Shown here: in pieces, positions 32,114-40,835 of the stretch
Layout of the letters: each line of letters begins with the position of its first letter
How positions within the stretch are numbered: the first letter of the stretch is position 1
Assembly (NCBI RefSeq): GCF_900177815.1
Contig: NZ_FXAZ01000002.1
Span: forward strand, 186,001-250,000
Length of the DNA: 64,000 nucleotides
Source of the DNA: Paenibacillus aquistagni
GTDB lineage: Bacteria > Bacillota > Bacilli > Paenibacillales > Paenibacillaceae
Direction: 5' to 3'
The notes under the pieces: model-generated
The model's database searches: none
What the model was told of the DNA's origin: nothing
Seen by the model: the letters and a program-made list of their open reading frames with translations, nothing else
Position numbers and translations under genes: made by a program

Positions 32114-32551
32114 TTACTCAACTATCCTCCCCTTTCCGTCCAACTCTACTTTCTTTTCTATCTCCTGTCGCATCAGTCGATCCAACAGACTTTCAATCTG
32201 CTGAATATTGCGAAGGCTGACATGTGTGTAGCGCTCCGTTGTATGGCTGCTGGCATGGCCTAGCAGCTCTTGAATGTACCTTGAGTCTGCGCCACTCTCA
32301 AGCAAGTGCGTGGCAAAGAAATGCCGCAGCGAGTGGATTCCTACCGTGTTGTTCACTCCGGATCTTGCGAGTGCTTGCTCGAAGACCTTCTGAGCACTTT
32401 GCTCCGTAAGGGGCTTACCTGCCTGTTGACCTGGGAACAGCCAGCCCTTGCTCGCTGACTCTCCAATATATGCCTTGATCGCCAGCCAAGCCGCTTGTGA
32501 CAGGAGAGTCATGCGATATATCTTTCTGACGAAGGTAGATCCTGCTTGCAA
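32114..32551 (-). pseudogene. Truncated tyrosine recombinase (C-terminal catalytic part)
   Basis: About 135 residues of the XerC/D-like catalytic domain: HSLRHFFATHLL (box II His-x-x-Arg), YIQELLGHASSHTTERY (His/Gly and nucleophile Tyr in RYTHV), then LLDRLMRQEIE. The N-terminal DNA-binding domain and the first catalytic Arg are missing; homology begins near RMTLLSQAAWLAI, and upstream is a terminator. The IntI-specific insertion before the HxLRH box is not seen, so it is not a typical integron integrase. It faces the array and points into it. As it stands it cannot be active. Confidence 0.8.
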
Positions 32552-32558
32552 TAAAAAA

Positions 32559-32587
32559 GGAGATCAATGCCCTCCGCATTAATCTCC
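32559..32587 (-). terminator. Rho-independent terminator
   Basis: Stem GGAGATcAATGc / gCATTaATCTCC with a short loop and a six-T run on the minus strand. It ends the PhnP-like gene transcript and sits exactly where the recombinase fragment begins. Confidence 0.85.
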
Positions 32588-32711
32588 TGATTCTTTCAGG
32601 TGTAATTTATTAAATTGTCCTGCATCATCCATTCCATACATTTATCATCCGTTCGTATGAGGGCTTGTCCGCTCCGATATGAAAGTATTCTTAAGCAGCA
32701 GCGAGACATCA

Positions 32712-33551
32712 TTATACAGGAATGTGCATTCCCGTCGCTGCTAGTCTCACTTGGGCAGGCAGGTGATAATCCGCTCGAATGTCGACGCCGTGTGACATAT
32801 GTGTATATACCGCCTTCGTCGGCGCTAATTCCTGAATAAGTTCCGCTGCTTCAACCATATCATAGACTGAACGTGTATCATAGGGAAAGGGCTCCTCATA
32901 GAAGTTCGTACCTAGCACGAATAGATCCAGCTCGCGGAATGCCGACTTTTCTTTATCGCCAAGCCCGATGGCATCTGAGGCATACGCCCAGGCTCCATGA
33001 CAGCGATTGTGCTCAGCAGCTGCTACCGGCCGCTCAAAGCGATAAGCGTAGGAATAACCGTTCTTGCCATGATTCACTCTGATCGGATAAATGGTCCATT
33101 CCTCCCAGCGCCAGGAATCCTCCAATACCGTCCATTGAATATAAGCATCAAGCCATGGGTACATGCTTCGGATAATGTCCAGCACTTCCATAGGAGCGAT
33201 CACATGCCCCTTTTGCTTCATCCATCTGCAAATATCGGCATAGGCAGGCAAGCCCGCGACATGATCCTGATGCGCGTGCGTGATCAGAATATCCGAGATC
33301 CATCTCATCCCGGCCAGTTCCATCTGCTGCGGCCAATCCGGTCCACAATCGATAAGGAGCTCACGCTTCCCCTTCATCAGCAGAACAGAAGAACGCATGC
33401 GCCGATTCGCGCCAGTAGTGCGCGCTTCCTCGCATACCTCACACTCACAATATACTCTTGGCACACCAAGAGAATCACTGTTGCCTAAAAACACACATTG
33501 GTATCCATCATGCTCACGATCTAATGCAATTCTCACTCTGTCCGTATTCAT
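32712..33551 (-). CDS. PhnP-like MBL-fold phosphodiesterase
   Basis: A 279-aa protein. The opening VFLGNSDSLGVPRVYCECEV is the PhnP/YycJ-like start with the CxC..C zinc cysteines. The MBL motifs are ITHAHQDHVAGL, YASDAI and THMSHGV. PhnP hydrolyses phosphoribosyl cyclic phosphate in phosphonate use; distant relatives act on other cyclic phosphates, so the substrate is not certain. CAGGTGAATG precedes the start. Confidence 0.8.
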   Translation of the reverse strand: MNTDRVRIALDREHDGYQCVFLGNSDSLGVPRVYCECEVCEEARTTGANRRMRSSVLLMKGKRELLIDCGPDWPQQMELAGMRWISDILITHAHQDHVAGLPAYADICRWMKQKGHVIAPMEVLDIIRSMYPWLDAYIQWTVLEDSWRWEEWTIYPIRVNHGKNGYSYAYRFERPVAAAEHNRCHGAWAYASDAIGLGDKEKSAFRELDLFVLGTNFYEEPFPYDTRSVYDMVEAAELIQELAPTKAVYTHMSHGVDIRADYHLPAQVRLAATGMHIPV

Positions 33552-33808
33552 ATCCATTCACCTGACTTCTTGGATCGCAGTATCCGCATCCTTGCTGCTT
33601 TCTTTTCTTCTCTTCTCTCTAGTATAATAGTTCCGTTCAAGAAGGGATAGTATCGAATCCCGTTGGCTGTATGAACGAAGCTCCGCTTCACAGCATCATG
33701 ATGAAACGTCCATTTATTGGTTATTCTATACACGCTGGCCACAACAATCGAAGGCAGGACGGAAGAATAGTGCCTTTTTATAAAAATAAGGTTCAGGAGG
33801 TTCAACAT
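33548..33808 (-). CDS. Small basic protein of unknown function
   Basis: An 86-aa frame, with the likely core from a GTG at about 33736 (VYRITNKWTFHHDAVKRSFV to ILERREEKKAARMRILRSKK). The basic tail and conserved-looking FVHTANGIRYYPFLNG give a protein-like texture. It sits between PhnP-like and GDPD genes; its last bases overlap the PhnP-like start. No family recognised; a spurious frame is possible. Confidence 0.4.
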   Translation of the reverse strand: MLNLLNLIFIKRHYSSVLPSIVVASVYRITNKWTFHHDAVKRSFVHTANGIRYYPFLNGTIILERREEKKAARMRILRSKKSGEWI

Positions 33809-34541
33809 GCCTTTATCTCTTCATTCAAGCGCTGCAGAAATTGTGGCCCATCGCGGCTATGCCGCCATCTTCCCCGAGAATACCATGCTGGCTTTTCAAC
33901 GCTCGCTAGAGCTTGGCGCTCACAGCATCGAGCTCGACATTCATCACTCCAAGGAAGGGATTCCCGTCGTCATTCACGATGAGAAGCTGAACCGTACAAC
34001 GACAGGAAGCGGATATGTGCGGGAGAAGAGCCTTGCCGAGATTAGAAGCGTGGATGCTGGCGTAAAGTTTCATCCGAGATTTGCAGGCTGCCGTGTGCCG
34101 ATTCTAGAAGAAGCCTTGGATCTGCTTGGCGGACGCTATGGGCTTCAACTGGAGCTTAAAGAAGGCATCAATGAGCAGCAGGCCAAAGGCATTCTCCATT
34201 TGCTAGGCATTTACGGCATGCTTGGTCGCACCATGATAATCTCCTTTTACAAATCCAATCTGGAGCTGATGCGGAGGCTTCATCCTGAGATTGAGCTCGG
34301 CTTTCTCACCAGCGATATCATTGCACTGGAGCCGATCGCAGAGCTCGGGAGAGCGACGGTATGCTTGGACTACCATATTCCGCTTAAATATCCGAAGATC
34401 ATCAAAGAAGTGGAAGCCCTCGGGCTCGATGCAGCCGTATGGACCATTCGTCAAGCGCAGACAGCGAGGAAGCTGTATGACTTGGGCATTCGCCGCTTTA
34501 CCAGCGATATTCCGCTTCGTAGTGATTTATCGCCGCTATAA
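33807..34541 (+). CDS. Glycerophosphodiester phosphodiesterase
   Basis: A 244-aa TIM-barrel with the complete GDPD signature: VAHRGYAAIFPENTMLAF (catalytic His and metal Glu), ELDIHHSKEGIPVVIHDEKL (metal and catalytic His), and QLELKEG. It splits glycerophosphodiesters to glycerol-3-phosphate and an alcohol. A cytoplasmic form without a signal peptide, like UgpQ. CAGGAGGTTCAAC precedes the ATG. Confidence 0.92.
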   Translation: MPLSLHSSAAEIVAHRGYAAIFPENTMLAFQRSLELGAHSIELDIHHSKEGIPVVIHDEKLNRTTTGSGYVREKSLAEIRSVDAGVKFHPRFAGCRVPILEEALDLLGGRYGLQLELKEGINEQQAKGILHLLGIYGMLGRTMIISFYKSNLELMRRLHPEIELGFLTSDIIALEPIAELGRATVCLDYHIPLKYPKIIKEVEALGLDAAVWTIRQAQTARKLYDLGIRRFTSDIPLRSDLSPL

Positions 34542-34629
34542 TGCGCATGCTGTTCGACGATGTGCTTGTTAACCATTCTTTGTATCAAGTACGCCCACAT
34601 TCATTATCAACAGAGCATCGTGGACAAAC

Positions 34630-34702
34630 ATAAAATCCTCCTGCAAGACCGTCTTCCTTTTCATGAAGCAAAAGGGAAACAAGCGCGCATGAGGATTTTT
34701 TA
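34630..34702. terminator. Long-loop inverted repeat, probable terminator
   Basis: AAAATCCTC (34632-34640) pairs with GAGGATTTT (34691-34699), followed by a T-rich tail on both sides. It lies about 90 bp past the GDPD stop and 150 bp past the end of the sulfate-binding gene on the other strand. The 34542-34851 gap has nothing else notable. Confidence 0.55.
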
Positions 34703-34851
34703 TTGCATTACTTCATTCCATTCATTCTGATGACCTGAATAACTGTACTTCAAACCTCAGTCCTTACCAGCAAAACCAAATATCAAAGCTTGCCAATCTT
34801 AGAACTAAGGCTTGCAAACCTTTAGGCTAGTCTCAGGACTTTCTTAGAGCC

Positions 34852-36009
34852 TTACAAGCCTGCCAGCACCTGATACCAGATTCCTCGCTTGCTGTACAGC
34901 TTCTCGCGCACCTCTTCCCAACCGCCCATATCCTCTACTGTAAATAATCCTTCAGGAATGTCCTGACTTTTCTTCGTCTCAGCTTTCACTTGTTCGTTGA
35001 CCGGCCGGAACCCTGCCTCTACCCAGATTTGCTGTGCTTCCTCTGATTTCAAGAATGACACGAACGCTTCGGCGGCTGCTCTAGTTCCATGCTTATCCAC
35101 GTAGCGATCGACCACAACAACAGGGTTCTCGATCTGAATCGTATGCTTCGGCACCACAATCTCGTAAGCAATGCCTTCCTTTATCCGAGCAAGCAGCTCA
35201 TTCTCATAAGTCACGATGGCATCGCCTACTCCGTACTCAAAGGCCGCCATCGAAGCTCGACCGCTCTTATCCATCGAGATCACTTGATCATGGATATCGG
35301 CAAGCAGCTGCTTCGCATAGGCTGGTCCATCCATGCCCTTGGCTTCCGCTTCCATTAAGCCCGCACCATAGATCGCATTAATGTCCCATTGGGCGCCTCC
35401 AGACGTCTTCGGATTCGGGTACAGCACATCGATCCCCTGCTGTGTCAAGTCTGTCCAATCCTCAATATGAAGGGGATTGCCTTCTCTTGTCCCAATGACC
35501 ACAATGGATTCTGTCACCATGCCTGAATAGCGGTCCTTCTGCTGCCAATCAGAAGCAACAAGCCCTGCATCAACCAGCTTATCGACATCGCCTTCCATCG
35601 CAAACAAAGCAACATCTGCCTCCATGCCGCCGACGATTGATCTCGCCTGTGTGCCGGACGCTTCATAGGACTCCTGTATTTGCAGCTTCTGTCCGGTCTT
35701 CTGCTCCCATTCCTGCTGGAAGCGCGGAATCAGCGCTTGAAGCGCATCCCTTGCAACAGAATAAGCACCGATGACAAGCGTGGAGGAGGTGTCATCTGGA
35801 GTATTGGACGCAGCAGTTGAAGCTGCATGAGCGGTTTTTGAGGCATGAGCTGCTGTTACTGATGCGTTTGCTTCCTTTGTACCCTTTGCTCCCAGCGCTG
35901 GCTGAACCTTCTCCTCCATGCATCCTCCAAGTATAAGTGAAGCTAGGAGGAGCAAGCCGCAGCTAACCTTTACAAGCCCCCGCCCCGCCGAGTACATTCT
36001 AGAATTCAC
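34852..36009 (-). CDS. sbp: Sulfate/thiosulfate-binding lipoprotein
   Basis: A solute-binding protein. Signal peptide with lipobox LLLASLILGGC, then a linker of Ala/Thr/Ser, then the sulfate-binding family core: LVIGAYSVARDALQALIPRF, EASGTQARSIVGGMEADVAL, DVLYPNPKTSGGAQWDINAI and DGDAIVTYENE-type segments (YGVGDAIVTYENELLARI). It delivers sulfate or thiosulfate to CysT/CysW. The GTG at 36009 has GGAGGAGGAAGA in front; the longer frame overlaps cysA and is unlikely. Last gene of the operon. Confidence 0.9.
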   Translation of the reverse strand: MNSRMYSAGRGLVKVSCGLLLLASLILGGCMEEKVQPALGAKGTKEANASVTAAHASKTAHAASTAASNTPDDTSSTLVIGAYSVARDALQALIPRFQQEWEQKTGQKLQIQESYEASGTQARSIVGGMEADVALFAMEGDVDKLVDAGLVASDWQQKDRYSGMVTESIVVIGTREGNPLHIEDWTDLTQQGIDVLYPNPKTSGGAQWDINAIYGAGLMEAEAKGMDGPAYAKQLLADIHDQVISMDKSGRASMAAFEYGVGDAIVTYENELLARIKEGIAYEIVVPKHTIQIENPVVVVDRYVDKHGTRAAAEAFVSFLKSEEAQQIWVEAGFRPVNEQVKAETKKSQDIPEGLFTVEDMGGWEEVREKLYSKRGIWYQVLAGL

Positions 36010-36026
36010 TCTTCCTCCTCCTCTCT

Positions 36027-37091
36027 TCAAATGTGAATCGGCATGGGATCTTCCTTCAGTGCATTCTCCTGCACCCAATGATCCTCATCACTAAACATAT
36101 AGACACGGTGAACGAGCACATCCACCTCTTCACCAATCTTGAGCACCTCACGCTCCAGCGGACGGTAGGTTTTTAGTGGAAGGTCTGCTACCGTGACCTC
36201 TACCAGCCATTCGCTTCCCCTGAAGTGCAGCGCCTTTACGACTCCCCGCTCACAAGCCGACTTTAGCGGCAGCTCCCCAATCTTTCCGACCTCGATATAC
36301 TCTGGACGTATGAGCGCTTTGCTTTCCGTCCAAGCTGCTGCCGTTTCGAACCCTTTTAGCGAGGCCACATGGTCGAGAATCGTGGATTCCCCAATAAATT
36401 CCGCAACAAACGGCGTCTCTGGCGATTTGTAAATATCCCAAGGGGTGCCCTTCTGCTCCAGCTGGCCTTGCTGAATAATCATGATCTCATCCGCCACTTC
36501 AATCGCTTCATCCTGATCATGGGTGACGAAGATCGACGTAATGCCCACCCGCTCAATCAGCGATTTGAGCCACGTACGGAGCTCCTTGCGAATCTTCGCA
36601 TCGATTGCGGCGAATGGTTCATCCAAGAGCAGCAGCTGCGGTTCAGGAGCCAATGCTCTTGCAAAGGCAACACGCTGGCGCTGCCCGCCTGAGAGCTGAT
36701 GTGGATAGCGCTTCTCCGTTCCAGCAAGGCCCGTAAGCTCAAGCAGTTCCATGACGCGTGTGCGAATGCGGTCCTTCGGCCACTTTTTAATCGTCAGCCC
36801 GAACGCCACATTATCGAAGACCGTCATATGCTTGAACAGCGCATAATGCTGGAACACAAAGCCGATGCCTCGCTCCTGAGGAGGCACTTGATTCATCACT
36901 CGGCCATGGAATATTATCTCACCGCCATCTGGCTGTTCAAGACCTGCCAGCATGCGCAGCACCGACGTTTTGCCCCCGCCGCTTGGACCAAGCAGGCCAA
37001 TCAGCTGGCCTGTTTCAATGGAGAAGTTCATTTGACGCACCGCGTGATAATCACCAAACCATTTATTGAGATCTCGAACTTCAATGTGCAT
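36027..37091 (-). CDS. cysA: Sulfate ABC transporter ATP-binding protein
   Basis: A 354-aa ATPase: Walker A LLGPSGGGKTSVLRMLAG, Q-loop GIGFVFQHYALF, signature LSGGQRQRVAFARALA, Walker B LLLLDEPFAAID and H-loop FVTHDQDEAIE. The C-terminal 120 residues form a TOBE-like regulatory domain (ALIRPEYIEV). The ATG at 37091 is the correct start (MHIEVRDLNKWF). It overlaps cysW by 11 bp. It powers sulfate import. Confidence 0.93.
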   Translation of the reverse strand: MHIEVRDLNKWFGDYHAVRQMNFSIETGQLIGLLGPSGGGKTSVLRMLAGLEQPDGGEIIFHGRVMNQVPPQERGIGFVFQHYALFKHMTVFDNVAFGLTIKKWPKDRIRTRVMELLELTGLAGTEKRYPHQLSGGQRQRVAFARALAPEPQLLLLDEPFAAIDAKIRKELRTWLKSLIERVGITSIFVTHDQDEAIEVADEIMIIQQGQLEQKGTPWDIYKSPETPFVAEFIGESTILDHVASLKGFETAAAWTESKALIRPEYIEVGKIGELPLKSACERGVVKALHFRGSEWLVEVTVADLPLKTYRPLEREVLKIGEEVDVLVHRVYMFSDEDHWVQENALKEDPMPIHI

Positions 37092-37908
37092 CCCCGTGTA
37101 CTCCTTTGCGTTTTTTGGCCCATTCCATAAACAACAACAGGGCAATCGAGCCTGCAGCAAGCACCAGCGCCAAGCTGTTTGCTGAAGCAATATTAAAGTT
37201 ATCCACATCCTGATAAACCAAGGTCGTCATCGTCTGCGTCTTGTTCATGATGTTGCCCGATACGACGAGAACCGCGCCGAATTCACCCAATGATCTAGCC
37301 ACAGTGAGCACCACGCCGTACAGCACACCCCAGCGAATAGATGGCCATGTCACGCGCCAGAACGTCGTCCACTGATAAGCGCCAAGCATCGAGGCAGCTT
37401 CCTCCTGCTGCGTACCGATCTCCTGAAGCACCGGAACAACCTCGCGAACCATAAGCGGAAACGTCACGAACAGCGTGGCGAGCACCATGCCCGGGAAGGC
37501 GTAGACAATAGGAATGCCCGCATCGGCTAGCAGCGTCCCCACCACCGTATTCGGTCCCAGCATCAGTACGATCATAAAGCCGCCAATGACAGGCGATACC
37601 GCATAAGGAAGATCTATGATGCTGTTCAGCCACCGTCTTAAGCTCCGCCCAATCCAGTTGCCACGAACAATGGTGATGGCCATAAAGATGCCAAACATCG
37701 TATTTAGCAGCGTAACGACAACGACGACGGAGAGCGTCATCTTCATCGCATGCAGCGCTTCAGGTCTTGTTAACGATGCAAGCACTGACGATACCCCATG
37801 CTCCATTGCACTTAGAACCACCTGCATAAGCGGAATGATCAGCAGAAGTAAAAATACCGCATAAGTCAGCACAATAAGGACACGAGCCGTTCCTGATCTC
37901 TTGCTCAT
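37081..37908 (-). CDS. cysW: Sulfate ABC transporter permease CysW
   Basis: About 275 aa with six hydrophobic segments and the EAA loop (EVVPVLQEIGTQQEEAASML) that contacts the ATPase. The start at 37908 follows AAGGAGGGAAGAGCG and overlaps the cysT stop by 4 bp (ATGA-type coupling). Motif SLGEFGAVLVVSGNI is shared with CysT. Confidence 0.92.
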   Translation of the reverse strand: MSKRSGTARVLIVLTYAVFLLLLIIPLMQVVLSAMEHGVSSVLASLTRPEALHAMKMTLSVVVVVTLLNTMFGIFMAITIVRGNWIGRSLRRWLNSIIDLPYAVSPVIGGFMIVLMLGPNTVVGTLLADAGIPIVYAFPGMVLATLFVTFPLMVREVVPVLQEIGTQQEEAASMLGAYQWTTFWRVTWPSIRWGVLYGVVLTVARSLGEFGAVLVVSGNIMNKTQTMTTLVYQDVDNFNIASANSLALVLAAGSIALLLFMEWAKKRKGVHGDAH

Positions 37909-38720
37909 CGCTCTTCCCTCCTTGACTGCAGGGTATTCACAATCCACAGAACCAGAAAGGATAACGTAAGCAGCATGACTGAGACAGCAGCAGCTCCTTG
38001 AGGATTGTCACTTTCAATCTCGCCGAAGATAAACACAGAAGCGATTAACGTCTTTCCTGGAATATTGCCCGCAACGAGCACCACAGCACCGAACTCCGCC
38101 AGTGCGCGGGAGAAGGCCAGCATGCCTCCACTAATCATTCCAGGTCCCATCTGAGGCAGCAGCACCTTGAAGAACGTTCGAAGCTTCGAAGCGCCCAGCG
38201 TATGAGCGGCTTCTTCCTGCGTGCGATCCGCTTCCTCCAACAGCGGCTGCACCGCGCGGATGACAAAGGGGAAAGTTACGAATACCATCGCAATAACGAT
38301 TGCCGGCTCAGCAAATACGATGCGAATCCCTGCTGCATGGGCAAGGCTTCCAATCCAGCTGTTCGGACCTAGGAGGAGAAGAATCATTAAGCCCCCTACG
38401 GCTGTAGGAAGGGCGAAGGGCAGATCAACAAGACTGTTCAATAAGGTGCGTCCAGGAAAGCGATAACGGTGCAGTACCCATGCGGCCATCGTGCCGATCA
38501 CGATGTTAATGGCTGTAGCGATCAAGGATAAACGGAAGGTGAGCCAGATAGACTTCCATGCCAGAGGTTCGAAGATGCTTTCAATAAATACAGGTACTCC
38601 TCCGGAGAAGGATTGAACATAAATGCCCGCTATGGGCAAAATAATCAGCAGCAACGTATATAAGATCAGGGTTGAGCGGAACCCCCACTTGACATCTCTT
38701 CGCTGAAGCAGTGTATTCAT
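37905..38720 (-). CDS. cysT: Sulfate ABC transporter permease CysT
   Basis: About 271 aa, six transmembrane segments, the EAA loop (AVQPLLEEADRTQEEAAHTL), and the ALAEFGAVVLVAGNIPGKT signature of CysT/CysW permeases. The ATG at 38720 (MNTLLQRRD) has GGAGGAAGG upstream. It is the first gene of cysT-cysW-cysA-sbp. A plausible promoter lies around 38830 (TTGACG with a weak -10). No SAM riboswitch was recognised. Confidence 0.92.
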   Translation of the reverse strand: MNTLLQRRDVKWGFRSTLILYTLLLIILPIAGIYVQSFSGGVPVFIESIFEPLAWKSIWLTFRLSLIATAINIVIGTMAAWVLHRYRFPGRTLLNSLVDLPFALPTAVGGLMILLLLGPNSWIGSLAHAAGIRIVFAEPAIVIAMVFVTFPFVIRAVQPLLEEADRTQEEAAHTLGASKLRTFFKVLLPQMGPGMISGGMLAFSRALAEFGAVVLVAGNIPGKTLIASVFIFGEIESDNPQGAAAVSVMLLTLSFLVLWIVNTLQSRREER

Positions 38721-39448
38721 AACCTTCCTCCATCTCCATACGGTTCCAAGCATGAGAGGTTTGTTTTATAATTCCTAGCTGTTTACTTGGTCTTTGTTTT
38801 AACTTACTTTACCAAAAATTGTCGCTTGTCGTCAATACTTAATTATTCCTTATGCAACGTATTCGGAATGCTTATAATTGGTTAATCCGCGGAGAAAAAA
38901 CATGCCGAGATTTTTGTATGTCCTGCATAGAAAAAAAGCATCTGCATACGTACAACATCAGCTGCACGAACACACATGCTTCTTAAGGAAGGCTGGTCAT
39001 TTGAATAAGGTTGATGATGGACTTGGATCACTCAAGGTTAAGCTTCTGCATGATACTTGGATACTGCATACTTCTGGTATAACGTATTAAAGCTTCTATT
39101 TGATAGGAATGGCAGGGGCTTATCACTGTCATAGCAGGATCATTGTCATGCCTTTACTTCATCACGACAATTCATTATCGATACAACGCATCAATTGGCT
39201 AAAATGTAAGGCTGGACGAATGCCTTTCATCGTTGTGAACAGGCTTCGCTCACCTGTGATGTAAGCTATAGAAACCAAGGACTACCCGTAACGATTGATG
39301 TTCATCAAAAAAAGGATAGGTCATAAGGACGTGCATATCTGGCATTTCGGCTCCTGGTGAGTCTGTCAGCATATGAGAGTGCAGGAGTAGATCGAATCGG
39401 GCGGATTCCTCCGCATTCCTTCGATGCTTTCGATACTATAGGTAACGG
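38721..39448. other. Gene-free stretch
   Basis: About 730 bp between the sulfate operon and a TetR-family gene. The nearest promoter-like signal is TTGACG near 38835 on the minus strand, facing cysT. A minus-strand AAGCAT...ATGCTTTTTTT near 38930-38980 could be a weak terminator. No frame with protein-like content was found. Confidence 0.5.
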
Positions 39449-40054
39449 CTACGCCGTCTGGATCGCATCCTCCATCGCTTTGCGGCACAGGAATCTTACA
39501 TGAGAAGATGCCGCTGGCTTCACTTCCTCGAAGGATACTTGATCTTGAATGTAATAGGAGATGAATCCATGCATGGACAGGAACATGCTGCGCGGTATAT
39601 TCTGACGATCCTGATCGGACAGTGCCTTCACCCCGAGGGATTGTCTCACAATGCTTGAGAACATCTCCAAGCATCGGCTTTGTTCCGAGCGCGCATACGC
39701 GAGCAGCTCTTCATCTCTAGTCATGAACATAATCTCATAATGATGCGGATGATTGAGTCCAAATGCTATAAATTCCAGCATAACCAGTTCAAGCTTCGCT
39801 ATTCCCTCGCTTGATGTATGGTTGATGATTCGCTCAAACAAGCGGCCGAGACGCTTGAAGTCTTCTTGCACAAGCGCATAGAAGAGCTCGGCCTTGTCTT
39901 TGAAGTGATAGTATAGTGATCCATGACTGTACCCTAAATGCTGTCCGATGCTTCGCATCGATATTGAACGATAGCCCTTCGTCACAAATAGATGCCTGGC
40001 AACCTCTAATATTCGCTCACGCGACAATTCTTGCTCCACAGCTTTTCTTGGCAT
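39449..40054 (-). CDS. TetR/AcrR-family regulator
   Basis: A 201-aa protein, N-terminal HTH (RILEVARHLFVTKGYRSISM, then HLGYSHGSLYYHFKDKAELF). The C-terminal effector domain is helical (QILRFGYTRDEE-like region GLNHPHHYEIMFMTRDEELL). The start is 12 bp after the YigZ stop, so the genes share a transcript. The regulated target is not evident. Confidence 0.9.
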   Translation of the reverse strand: MPRKAVEQELSRERILEVARHLFVTKGYRSISMRSIGQHLGYSHGSLYYHFKDKAELFYALVQEDFKRLGRLFERIINHTSSEGIAKLELVMLEFIAFGLNHPHHYEIMFMTRDEELLAYARSEQSRCLEMFSSIVRQSLGVKALSDQDRQNIPRSMFLSMHGFISYYIQDQVSFEEVKPAASSHVRFLCRKAMEDAIQTA

Positions 40055-40066
40055 GGCACTCTCTCC

Positions 40067-40699
40067 TTATTCACCTTCAATGTAATAAGCAGGTTCTCCC
40101 TTCTGAATGCTCGCCTGACCTTGCGTCAGATCGACCATCCACTCCATGAATGAGTCGCTATCGCCATATACTGGCAAGCAGGTTAAGGTTACCTTATCCG
40201 TATAATAGGTCTCACCCATTCTCATCTGTCTGTTTCTAAGCTCATTCTCAACTTTACCAAGCCATGTATAATCAACCTCGACCAATACTTCCTGATGCAG
40301 CACCTTCTCGATTGCTTCAGCGCCTTCAATAGCCGCCACAGCGCCATCCGAATAAGCTCGTATCAGTCCTCCTGCTCCCAGCATAATGCCGCCAAAGTAG
40401 CGTGTTACCACGATTGCCGTGTCCTTAAGGCCTTGGTGCTTGATGACTTCAAGAATCGGCTTTCCCGCGGTTCCGCTTGGCTCGCCGTCATCTGAAGCCT
40501 TTTGGACCTCATCTCGCTCTCCAATCACATAGGCGGAGCAGTTGTGCGTCGCATTCCAATGCTTCTTCTTGATCTCTTCAATAAAAGCAATGGCCTCCTC
40601 TTCCGTATGAACGGGCTTCGCATAGCCGATAAAGCGGGATTTCTTGATGACGATTTTTTTTGATCCGAATGCGCGAACAGTCTTGTAGCGCTCCAACAA
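40067..40699 (-). CDS. YigZ/IMPACT-family protein
   Basis: A 210-aa protein with the UPF0029 N-terminal domain: KSRFIGYAKPVHTEEEAIAF, YVIGERDEVQKASDDGEPSG, then VTRYFGGIMLGAGGLIRAYS. The C-terminal domain is of the DUF1949 type. IMPACT-like proteins have been linked to translation control; YigZ's role is not settled. TTG-TTG start with GGAAGGTG in front. First of two with the TetR-family gene. Confidence 0.9.
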   Translation of the reverse strand: MLERYKTVRAFGSKKIVIKKSRFIGYAKPVHTEEEAIAFIEEIKKKHWNATHNCSAYVIGERDEVQKASDDGEPSGTAGKPILEVIKHQGLKDTAIVVTRYFGGIMLGAGGLIRAYSDGAVAAIEGAEAIEKVLHQEVLVEVDYTWLGKVENELRNRQMRMGETYYTDKVTLTCLPVYGDSDSFMEWMVDLTQGQASIQKGEPAYYIEGE

Positions 40700-40835
40700 C
40701 TTGTATCACCTTCCATGAGTGCCAAGAAAGCAGTTCCCGTGAGTTCCACGATGAACTGCTTCCTCCGGCAGCCAATCATTCTATGCTGTATATTCTGATG
40801 CCGATAGGCGGCTAAGCTGCAGCGACAAGCTCATC

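Noticed and set aside
32114-32551. Calling the recombinase an integron integrase (IntI)
   Set aside because: The IntI-specific insertion before the HxLRH box is not visible, and the protein is only a fragment; a XerC/D-like recombinase is all that can be claimed.
38721-38880. SAM or other sulfur-responsive riboswitch upstream of cysT
   Set aside because: No conserved riboswitch core or terminator/antiterminator pair could be recognised in the leader.
40525-40779. 84-aa frame across the YigZ start
   Set aside because: It runs inside the yigZ coding sequence in another frame, with arginine/serine-rich nonsense composition.
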